From positions 1 to 8,128 of the forward strand of contig JAAYZQ010000256.1 of the NCBI GenBank assembly GCA_012514775.1: a DNA stretch of 8,128 nt, read 5' to 3'. Every line of letters begins with the position of its first letter. The first letter of the stretch is position 1. Positions 1 through 6,827 of this stretch are shown piece after piece. A model generated the notes under the pieces. It saw only the letters and a list, made by a program, of their open reading frames with translations, was not told where the DNA came from and searched no databases. A program made the translations under genes and the position numbers. This stretch comes from Anaerolineaceae bacterium. Lineage in GTDB: Bacteria; Chloroflexota; Anaerolineae; JAAYZQ01.

Positions 1-379
1 CGGCGTCTTGCTGTGTGGGCGGCCGCCGCCGGCCATCGTCCAGGTCGAGGATGCCCGTCGCACCGCTGGATACCCGGACGTGGAACCGTCCGCTGCCCAG
101 GGCCATCGCCTCGGCGCCGAGCCGGTCATACAGCGTGACCTCCGCCGGAGCCAAGCCCACCGCGCCTTCCACCACGTCGGCGGGCAGATAGGCACGGCGG
201 TCCTCCCGGCTGATCCGGCAACCAGCCCCGGCGAGCAACGTCAGGACCGCGGCGTCGTGCACGGCAATGCCCGTGCCCGCCAGGATACGCAGCGCACCCC
301 CGTGGATGGCCTCCACGTCCGCCGTCGCAAGGACATGCAGTCCGCCGTCCTTGTCGCCCCTTCGCTCCAGCCCCGCCAT
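1..379 (-). CDS. MttB-superfamily (trimethylamine methyltransferase-like) protein, N-terminal 126 residues, cut by window edge
   Basis: The reading frame from the ATG at 379 stays open to the window edge. Its translation has the typical N-terminal pattern of the MTTB family (COG5598-type corrinoid methyltransferases): a helical ALRILAGTGIAV stretch (about residues 29-40), LLAGAGCRI (48-56), YLPADVVEGA (64-73), LYDRLGAEAMALGSG (83-97) and a VSSGATGILDLDDGRRRP segment (103-120). Known family members move a methyl group from trimethylamine, glycine betaine or a related quaternary amine to a cobalamin-binding protein in the cytoplasm. The active-site region, including the position that is pyrrolysine in true MttB, lies outside the window. 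The start is supported by AGGAGG (384-389) 4 nt upstream, which overlaps the TAG stop of the preceding permease gene, so the gene is very probably co-transcribed and translationally coupled with the importer. The substrate is unknown. TAG ends most genes here, which favours a non-pyrrolysine member. Confidence 0.82.
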   Translation of the reverse strand, partial: MAGLERRGDKDGGLHVLATADVEAIHGGALRILAGTGIAVHDAAVLTLLAGAGCRISREDRRAYLPADVVEGAVGLAPAEVTLYDRLGAEAMALGSGRFHVRVSSGATGILDLDDGRRRPPTQQDA

Positions 380-387
380 GGCCCCTC

Positions 388-1323
388 CTACTCCACCTTG
401 AGCCGCGGATCCAGGATATCCCGCAGGCCTTCGCCAAAGAGGTTGATGGATAGCACCAGGATCAGGATGGCAATGCCCGGCAGGGTCGACATCCACCACG
501 AGTTGAGCAGGTAATCGCGTCCCGAGGCCACCATCGACCCCCAGGCCGGCGTAGGCGGCTGGATGCCCAGGCCCAGGAAGCTCAGGCTGGCCTCCATGAT
601 GATCATAAAACCCATGCGCAGCGTGCCCAGAACAAAGACCGACTGGATGATGTTGGGCAGGATTTCGCTGGCGATGATGACCAGGTGCGACTGACCCACT
701 ACCTTGGCCGCCTCCACGTACTCCTTTGGTTTTTCAGCGAGCATCTCGCCACGCACCAATCGAAAGAACTCCACCCAGCCTTTGAACGTCAACGCCATGA
801 TGAGGTTCCAGAACCCTGGCCCCAGGAAGGCCATCATGCCGATGGCAAAGATCAGGAACGGGAATGCCAGGAGCAGGTCTGCGAACCGCGATAGGACCTG
901 GTCCAGGACCCCGCGGTAGTAGCCGGCCAGCGCGCCCAGAGCCGTGCCGACGGCGACCGAGATACCCACCGACAACAGCCCAACCAGCAGCGAGACACGG
1001 GCTCCCACGATGATCCGGCTCAGCAGGTCGCGGCCCTGGTCGTCGGTCCCCAGCAGGTACGTGAGGTTCCCCCCCTCCTGCCAGGCAGGCGGCAGGAGGC
1101 GCATCCGAAGGTCGCTCAGGGTGGCATCGTGGGGTACGATCTGCTCGGCAAAAATGGCCGCCAGAATGTACAGCACGACCACGATCCCGCCCCCCAGGGC
1201 CAGAGGCCGGCCCCGCAACTGGATCCAGAACTCGTGGAGATTGCCCCTCAGCAGCCGGAACCGGATGCGCCATACGTAGGCCATACGGGCGATGGTACTC
1301 TGCGCCGTCGTCGTCGCGTCCAT
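388..1323 (-). CDS. ABC transporter permease, DppC/OppC type (peptide/nickel/opine family)
   Basis: This 311-residue inner-membrane permease would pair with the next-upstream DppB-type protein to form the translocation channel of a peptide/nickel/opine-class importer. Diagnostic segments are a cytoplasmic N-terminus followed by a first membrane helix (about 41-60, OppC_N-like), the LGTDDQGRDLLSR motif (91-103), the permease EAA loop contacting the ATPase (EYVEAAKVVGQ at 201-211 through ILPNIIQS at 221-228), EASLSFLGLGIQPPTPAWGS (244-263), and the closing GEGLRDILDPRLK (298-310). About six hydrophobic segments are visible, and length is normal for the family. The ATG at 1323 is preceded by GGAGG with a 6-nt spacer. 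The gene lies 23 nt after the DppB-type gene and 8 nt before the MttB-like gene, so it is a mid-operon gene. No substrate can be assigned from the permease alone. Confidence 0.95.
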   Translation of the reverse strand: MDATTTAQSTIARMAYVWRIRFRLLRGNLHEFWIQLRGRPLALGGGIVVVLYILAAIFAEQIVPHDATLSDLRMRLLPPAWQEGGNLTYLLGTDDQGRDLLSRIIVGARVSLLVGLLSVGISVAVGTALGALAGYYRGVLDQVLSRFADLLLAFPFLIFAIGMMAFLGPGFWNLIMALTFKGWVEFFRLVRGEMLAEKPKEYVEAAKVVGQSHLVIIASEILPNIIQSVFVLGTLRMGFMIIMEASLSFLGLGIQPPTPAWGSMVASGRDYLLNSWWMSTLPGIAILILVLSINLFGEGLRDILDPRLKVE

Positions 1324-1346
1324 CCTCTTCCTCCAGCAATCTCTGG

Positions 1347-2357
1347 CTACAGCTCGATCTTGGGATCCAGATAGGTATACAGCACGTCGACGACCAGGTT
1401 GGCCAGCACAAAGGTGAACGCATAGATCATGACCGAACCTTGAATCAGCGGAAAGTCCCGCTCAAAAATCGCCTTGACCACCATGCGGCCCAGCCCGGGC
1501 CAGCTAAAGACCGTCTCGACGATCATGTTGCCGCCCAGCAACGTGCCGATCTGCAATCCCACCACCGTCACCGTCGGGATCAGGGCATTGCGCAGGGCGT
1601 GTTTCATCACCACCAGGAACTCGGCTTGACCCTTGGCCCGGGCCAGGGTGATGTAATCCTGCCGCAGGATCTCGACCATGCTCGAGCGCAGCACGCGGGC
1701 CACGATGGCCGCCACTGAGGCCCCCAGGCTGACCGACGGCAACACCAGGTGCTTCAGGCTACTGACCAGCGCCGGCCCGTTGCGCGTCAGGATGCTGTCC
1801 AGCACATAGATGCCCGTTACGTGGTCCAGGCTCACGCCAAACGTGATACGGCCCTGCACCGGCAACCAGTGCAGGCGTACGGCAAAGAACAAGATGAGGA
1901 TGATGCCCAGCCAGAACGCCGGCATAGAGACGCCCAGAAAGGCGCCGGCCATGCTGAATTGGTCCAGGAGGGATCGCTGCCGCACGGCAGACACGATGCC
2001 GATGGGGATGGCGATGATCAGAGCAAAGAACAGCGCACCAGCCGCCAGTTCGATGGTCGCCGGCAGCCGCTCGACGATCAGCTCGCTGACGGGCCGCTTC
2101 TGCGTATAGGAGTAACCCAGATCGCCGCGCATCGCATCTTTGAGGAACAACCACAGTTGGACGTGCAGCGGCTCGTCGAGATGAAACTCGCTCCGCAGCC
2201 GCTCCATCTCGCCGACCCCCACCGCCCCGCCCTGGCCCATCATGATATCTACCGGATCACCCGGGGTCAACCGCATGAAGAGAAAAACCACCACGGCTAC
2301 CCCGAACATGATAGGCACGGTGATCAGCATCCGCTCGATGACCTTGACGGCTCTCAC
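1347..2357 (-). CDS. ABC transporter permease, DppB/OppB type
   Basis: This 336-residue membrane permease is the partner of the DppC-type protein. It shows the typical N-terminal helix followed by MRLTPGDP (28-35), the DEPLHVQLWLFL region (61-72), GDLGYSYTQKRPV (78-90), a run of membrane helices (about 102-124, 134-160, 205-222, 262-285, 305-328) and the EAA ATPase-contact loop (DYITLARAKGQ at 234-244 followed by HALRNALIPTV at 253-263). The ETVFSWPGLG segment (281-290) and terminal YLDPKIEL are also family features. The start is GTG at 2357, preceded by AGGAGG with a 9-nt spacer. The in-frame ATG nine codons later would cut into the N-terminus that aligns with family members, so GTG is preferred. 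It follows the binding-protein gene after a 139-bp gap that contains a strong stem-loop. Confidence 0.95.
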   Translation of the reverse strand: MRAVKVIERMLITVPIMFGVAVVVFLFMRLTPGDPVDIMMGQGGAVGVGEMERLRSEFHLDEPLHVQLWLFLKDAMRGDLGYSYTQKRPVSELIVERLPATIELAAGALFFALIIAIPIGIVSAVRQRSLLDQFSMAGAFLGVSMPAFWLGIILILFFAVRLHWLPVQGRITFGVSLDHVTGIYVLDSILTRNGPALVSSLKHLVLPSVSLGASVAAIVARVLRSSMVEILRQDYITLARAKGQAEFLVVMKHALRNALIPTVTVVGLQIGTLLGGNMIVETVFSWPGLGRMVVKAIFERDFPLIQGSVMIYAFTFVLANLVVDVLYTYLDPKIEL

Positions 2358-2496
2358 CGATCCCCCCCTCCTACAATGTGCGCACCCGATGCAGACATTC
2401 GGGATTCGGAACCCCGGGATCCGGGACTGGTATCACGCGCAGCCCGGATCCCGGTTCGCGTACCGCACCCACTACGAACTCGCCCTCCCTCAAAAT
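2358..2496. other. 139-bp gap between binding-protein and permease genes
   Basis: No gene is seen here. The gap holds a long stem-loop (listed separately) and, toward the permease gene, its ribosome binding site. On the top strand the segments 2401-2412 and 2416-2427 form an imperfect direct repeat (gggattcggaac / gggatccgggac, 10 of 12 identical), and one stem arm repeats the same motif inverted. No U-tract follows the stem on the minus strand, so a simple intrinsic terminator is not indicated. Confidence 0.7.
2409..2457 (-). other. Intergenic stem-loop between solute-binding and permease genes
   Basis: Positions 2414-2425 (ccgggatccggg) pair perfectly with 2443-2454 (cccggatcccgg), giving 12 bp. 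After a 2-nt bulge (2412-2413), a further 3 bp form between 2409-2411 and 2455-2457. The loop is 17 nt (2426-2442). In family-5 importer operons, such a structure after the binding-protein gene often protects the upstream mRNA or slows read-through, so that binding protein outnumbers permease; that role is inferred here. With no following U-run it is unlikely to be a full terminator. Confidence 0.6.
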
Positions 2497-4230
<1,734 letters not shown>

Positions 4231-4236
4231 CCCTTT

Positions 4237-4243
4237 CCTCCTT
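4237..4243 (-). promoter_or_regulatory. Ribosome binding site that fixes the binding-protein start
   Basis: On the minus strand this reads AAGGAGG, followed by a 6-nt spacer and ATG at 4230. The alternative GTG at 4257 has no such sequence before it, so translation should begin at 4230. Confidence 0.85.
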
Positions 4244-4398
4244 TTCGGTTTTCTCACCGATGGTGAATCGAAACCAAGAGAACGTCCAATCCAGTGATAG
4301 CCTCACCTCCTCACATCCCAATTGGCTGCCGGAGTGGCCTGTGGGTGACCTCTGCTTTGTGTAAGCCAAACGGCCGCCTACCCAACTGGATACGTCGC

Positions 4399-4422
4399 TC
4401 CGGCAAATCAAAGCTTGCCGGA
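4399..4422. other. Hairpin in divergent region (8-bp perfect stem)
   Basis: tccggcaa (4399-4406) pairs perfectly with ttgccgga (4415-4422) around an 8-nt loop. No T-run follows on either strand, so it is not a typical intrinsic terminator. If the importer operon is transcribed from near 4720, this lies in its leader RNA. Confidence 0.5.
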
Positions 4423-4426
4423 TGGG

Positions 4427-4453
4427 GCAGATCGCGATGCCACCGCGGCCTGC
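4427..4453. other. Second hairpin in divergent region
   Basis: gcag (4427-4430) pairs with ctgc (4450-4453), and cgcg (4433-4436) with cgcg (4444-4447), separated by one mismatch and one G-T pair, closing a 7-nt loop. It is 4 nt from the preceding hairpin, so the two could stack in a leader RNA. On the minus strand the loop exposes gtggcat. Confidence 0.4.
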
Positions 4454-4498
4454 GCCCTTTTGTGAAACCCTCAGCGGGAGACCAAAGACCAACCTCTT

Positions 4499-4514
4499 CC
4501 CCGCCGCGGCGGGG
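4499..4514. other. 16-bp perfect GC palindrome
   Basis: ccccgccgcggcgggg equals its own reverse complement. It could be a protein-binding dyad or a small hairpin. No T-run follows on either side, which argues against a terminator. Confidence 0.4.
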
Positions 4515-4549
4515 GTAGATCCCGACCACCAAGACTTCAGAGTTCTAAA

Positions 4550-4573
4550 ATGTGCTTACTCATGTGCTCACTA
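4550..4573. repeat. Tandem 12-bp direct repeat
   Basis: atgtgcttactc (4550-4561) is followed immediately by atgtgctcacta (4562-4573), with 10 of 12 positions identical. The tgtgct of the second copy is also complementary to agcaca at 4602-4607. The function is unknown; a regulator site is possible. Confidence 0.4.
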
Positions 4574-4723
4574 TGGTGTCGCTACTTGCCACTTTGTCCC
4601 TAGCACACCTGCGAGGGCTCTACCACCGATCGGACGTCTCCATCTATCATCCACCCATCGAACCTGGGGAAACTTGCGGGGTCGCTACTCGAATTCTGGT
4701 TCTGCTGGCATAAGTATAACGTA

Positions 4724-4752
4724 ATTCTATCACAGTTCTCCCAGGGGTGCAA
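4724..4752 (-). promoter_or_regulatory. Possible promoter for the leftward importer operon
   Basis: On the minus strand, TTGCAC (4752-4747), a 17-bp spacer and TAGAAT (4729-4724) resemble a sigma70 promoter. The -10 matches 5 of 6 consensus positions, but the -35 matches only TTG. Use of this site would give a leader of nearly 500 nt before the binding-protein start. A second TATACT lies at 4718-4713 but has no good -35 element. This is a weak call. Confidence 0.25.
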
Positions 4753-4763
4753 ATTTCGACATC

Positions 4764-4782
4764 GACGGATGAAATTACCGTC
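4764..4782. promoter_or_regulatory. Dyad adjacent to the rightward promoter, candidate operator
   Basis: gacgg (4764-4768) and ccgtc (4778-4782) are inverted repeats separated by 9 AT-rich bases. The dyad ends 7 bp before the -35 hexamer of the rightward promoter, where a regulator could bind. The encoded RpiR-family protein is the natural candidate, but no RpiR consensus was recognised. Confidence 0.3.
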
Positions 4783-4789
4783 TCGTATG

Positions 4790-4818
4790 TTGACAACGGA
4801 AATGATATCTGTTATACT
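4790..4818 (+). promoter_or_regulatory. Strong sigma70-type promoter of the rightward operon
   Basis: TTGACA (4790-4795, 6 of 6 consensus), a 17-bp spacer and TATACT (4813-4818, 5 of 6 consensus). Transcription would start near 4825, at or within the Shine-Dalgarno sequence of the downstream gene, giving a leader of only about a dozen bases. The promoter placement excludes the ATG at 4769 as the start of the regulator. Confidence 0.8.
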
Positions 4819-4824
4819 GCTTCT

Positions 4825-4830
4825 GGGAGG
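4825..4830 (+). promoter_or_regulatory. Ribosome binding site fixing the regulator start
   Basis: GGGAGG lies 7 nt before the ATG at 4838 and about 6 nt after the -10 hexamer. The resulting protein has the usual RpiR-family start and length. Confidence 0.75.
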
Positions 4831-4837
4831 TTCGGTT

Positions 4838-5704
4838 ATGGCGGACACAGGCGTGCTACTTCAAATCAAAAAAATGCTGCCATCGCTGCCCGCGCAGGAG
4901 CGCAAAGTTGGCGAATATCTCCTCCAGCACCCCCACGAAGCGGTCAACCTCACCATCACCTCGCTGGCCAAGCTCGCCAGGGTGAGCAACACTACCATCT
5001 CCCGATTTTGCCGGCGCATGGGCTTTGACGGCTACCCCCAGATCAAGATCGCCCTGGCCCGGGAATGGGGCACGCCATCCACGCTGGTGTATGTCGAGCC
5101 CCTGCCCGACGATACCCTGACCACTGTGGCCCAGCGGAGTTTTGCCGCCAATATCCAGGCCCTGCAGGACATCCAGCGATCGCTCGATCTGGACGTGCTC
5201 GACCGTGTCGTGGATGCCATTATGGCTGCCCGGCGGGTCGATCTCTATTCTGCGGGCGGGGCCAGCATCGCTGCCCGCGAGTTGCATCTCAAGTGCATGC
5301 ACCTCGGCATCAACGCCAACGCCTTCCTCGACTCGCAGATGCAAGTCATGTCTGCGGCCTCCCTCACGGATCAAGACGTAGCCATCGGCATCTCCCACAC
5401 CGGCCGGCAGAGTCAGGTAGCCGAGGCGCTCGGCCTGGCCCGCGAGGGCGGAGCAACCACGGTGGCGCTCACCAGCTATCCCGGCACACCCGTAGCCAGT
5501 GCTTCGGACATTCTGCTCTCCACGGCGACGCTGGCAGCCGCCATCACCTACGATTCGCCCACCGTGCGCAATGCCCAATTGGCCATCATCGACGTGATCT
5601 ATGAGGCCATGCTGCTGAAAGGGACGGACCTGGCTCGGGAAAAGATGGCCCGCGTGGCGAGAGCCATCTCGGAACACACTTCCGGTCCCGGCCGCCGGTC
5701 CTGA
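4838..5704 (+). CDS. RpiR-family transcriptional regulator (HTH_6 plus SIS domain)
   Basis: This cytoplasmic DNA-binding regulator has 288 residues from ATG 4838, the normal size for the family. The N-terminal HTH_6 domain (about 1-77) shows LLQIKKMLPSLPAQERKVGE (7-26), the helix-turn-helix TITSLAKLARVSNTTISRFC (39-58) and RMGFDGYPQIKIALA (60-74). A SIS domain (about 128-255) follows, with LYSAGGASIAARELHLKC (136-153), ISHTGRQSQVAEALGLA (185-201) and VALTSYPGTPVASASDILL (209-227). In known members SIS binds a phosphosugar or other small anionic ligand; the ligand here is unknown. The longer frame from 4769 would place the start upstream of the promoter and add a non-family N-terminus. The gene is first in the rightward operon and is divergent from the importer operon, the usual arrangement for a local regulator of both. 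Regulation of either operon, including itself, is inferred. Confidence 0.93.
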   Translation: MADTGVLLQIKKMLPSLPAQERKVGEYLLQHPHEAVNLTITSLAKLARVSNTTISRFCRRMGFDGYPQIKIALAREWGTPSTLVYVEPLPDDTLTTVAQRSFAANIQALQDIQRSLDLDVLDRVVDAIMAARRVDLYSAGGASIAARELHLKCMHLGINANAFLDSQMQVMSAASLTDQDVAIGISHTGRQSQVAEALGLAREGGATTVALTSYPGTPVASASDILLSTATLAAAITYDSPTVRNAQLAIIDVIYEAMLLKGTDLAREKMARVARAISEHTSGPGRRS

Positions 5705-5726
5705 GCCCTGGCGCAGGGAGAAACCC

Positions 5727-6827
5727 ATGCCTGAATATACCACACTCACGCTGCAAGGCGACGCCTACTCGATGGGCCAGCAGCACGGCCAGCAGGTCGG
5801 CCATCTCCGGCCCTTGATCCTCGAGGCCGTCGCCGCGCGTTTCCGCCAGCTCGAGGAGGACGGCCCCGACCCCCGTTTCGAGGCCTTAATGAAGGATACC
5901 CAGGCCTTGTTGCAGCAGGAAGACGAGCCCTTGCTGGCCATGATCCGCGGCCAAGCCCAGGCCCTGTCCTTGGAGTTCGATGTCCTGTTGCGCTACAACC
6001 TCATCGCCTTCCTGCGTGACGATCTTCTGGTGCGCCGCGCCCGCGCTGCCGAAGGCTGCACCACCTGGGCCGCGTCGGGATCGGCCACCGCGGACGGGGA
6101 GCCCATCCTGGCCAAGAACCGCGACTATCGCGCCGACCACCTGTCCCTCCAGATCGTGGCCCAGGCCACGCCCGAAAACGGCTACCCGTACCTATACGTC
6201 GGCAGCGCCGGCAGCCCGGGCGTCTTTTCAGCCGGCATGAACCAGGCCGGCCTGGCCGTGGCCGACACCCACGTCTACTCCACCGACCTGGGCCCCGGCT
6301 TGCCCTCCTATTCGCTGATGATGCACACCCTCGAAGACCACGAAACGGTCGCCTCGGCGCTGGACTATCTCCGGGCCGCGCCCCGCCTGGGACGCAACAA
6401 CCTGATCCTGGCCGACGCCACGGGGCACCTGGCCGTCCTGGAAGGCGGCCACAGCCGCTATGGCCTCTTTGAGAGCCACAGCGGCGCCCTGGTGAACACC
6501 AACCACTTTGTCAGCGATCAGATGCGCGGCTACTATGCCCACGTGGATCCACCCCAGGACCGCAGCCGCTCCACCGGCCGCTACGAGACGGCCAGCCGGG
6601 CCCTGGCGGGCGCCCAGGGCCAGATCGACGTGCCCTTTGCCAAGGCGCTGGCGGCCACCCACGACGGTCCTCTTGGATCCCTCTGCTGCCACCCCGAGGC
6701 GGGCAGCAAATCGGCCACGATTTCGGCCGCCATCTTTCTCCCCCGGCAGCAGCAGATGCTTTTTTGCCACGGTCTGCCCTGTCAGGGACCCTTTGACCAC
6801 ATCTCCCTACAAGGACGATCGGCATGA
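5727..6827 (+). CDS. Peptidase C45 / acyl-CoA:6-APA acyltransferase-like Ntn hydrolase
   Basis: This 366-residue protein belongs to the AAT/C45 family, whose characterised members cleave or transfer acyl groups on amides (for example fungal penicillin N-acyltransferase). After a helical N-terminal part (GMxxHG-like YSMGQQHGQQVG at 14-25) comes EGCTTWA (109-115). By analogy Gly110-Cys111 is the autocatalytic cleavage site, and Cys111 would become the N-terminal nucleophile. AKNRDY (129-134) and LVNTNHF (255-261) match conserved active-site segments, and CHGLPC (347-352) the conserved C-terminal G-x-P-C region. There is no signal peptide, so it is cytoplasmic. The ATG has GGGAG upstream and follows the regulator by 22 nt; its TGA overlaps the next start, implying tight coupling. 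The likely role is hydrolysis of an N-acyl or other amide bond in the imported compound; the substrate is unknown, and acyl transfer cannot be excluded. Confidence 0.87.
   Translation: MPEYTTLTLQGDAYSMGQQHGQQVGHLRPLILEAVAARFRQLEEDGPDPRFEALMKDTQALLQQEDEPLLAMIRGQAQALSLEFDVLLRYNLIAFLRDDLLVRRARAAEGCTTWAASGSATADGEPILAKNRDYRADHLSLQIVAQATPENGYPYLYVGSAGSPGVFSAGMNQAGLAVADTHVYSTDLGPGLPSYSLMMHTLEDHETVASALDYLRAAPRLGRNNLILADATGHLAVLEGGHSRYGLFESHSGALVNTNHFVSDQMRGYYAHVDPPQDRSRSTGRYETASRALAGAQGQIDVPFAKALAATHDGPLGSLCCHPEAGSKSATISAAIFLPRQQQMLFCHGLPCQGPFDHISLQGRSA

Larger units (their letters stand above)
4231..4837. other. 607-bp divergent intergenic region
   Basis: No convincing gene lies here; short open frames on both strands lack ribosome sites and family features. 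Composition is visibly less GC-rich than the flanking genes, especially from about 4680 to 4820. From left to right it holds the binding-protein ribosome site (4237-4243), a small dyad tcaccgatggtga (4254-4266), an isolated Shine-Dalgarno-like sequence on the minus strand (4303-4311), two adjacent hairpins (4399-4422 and 4427-4453), a 16-bp perfect GC palindrome (4499-4514), a tandem 12-bp repeat (4550-4573), candidate minus-strand promoter elements (4724-4752), a dyad gacgg-N9-ccgtc (4764-4782) and the strong rightward promoter (4790-4818). Confidence 0.75.

Noticed and set aside
126..437. 103-codon minus-strand frame near the left edge
   Set aside because: It overlaps the real MttB-like frame and the end of the DppC-type gene in another frame, is Gly/Arg-rich, and has no family features.
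2409..2457. Intrinsic terminator between binding-protein and permease genes
   Set aside because: The stem is strong but no T-run follows it on the minus strand, so it is described as a stem-loop without a terminator call.
4231..4257. Longer binding-protein start at GTG 4257
   Set aside because: No ribosome site precedes it, while ATG 4230 has AAGGAGG at 6 nt and gives a standard lipoprotein signal. The 10-bp tctcaccgat around this GTG also occurs at the permease start (2352-2361), a curiosity but not enough to move the start.
4427..4453. T-box-like motif on the minus strand (GGTGGCATCGCG at 4444-4433)
   Set aside because: It resembles the TGGNACCGCG core but has a mismatch in the key ACC. 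I could not find a specifier stem or a terminator alternative, so it is treated as a hairpin only.
4769..4837. Longer regulator start at ATG 4769
   Set aside because: It would lie upstream of the strong promoter at 4790-4818 and adds residues foreign to the RpiR family.
4600..4848. 82-codon minus-strand frame in the divergent region
   Set aside because: It crosses the rightward promoter and regulator start, lacks a ribosome site and shows no domain.
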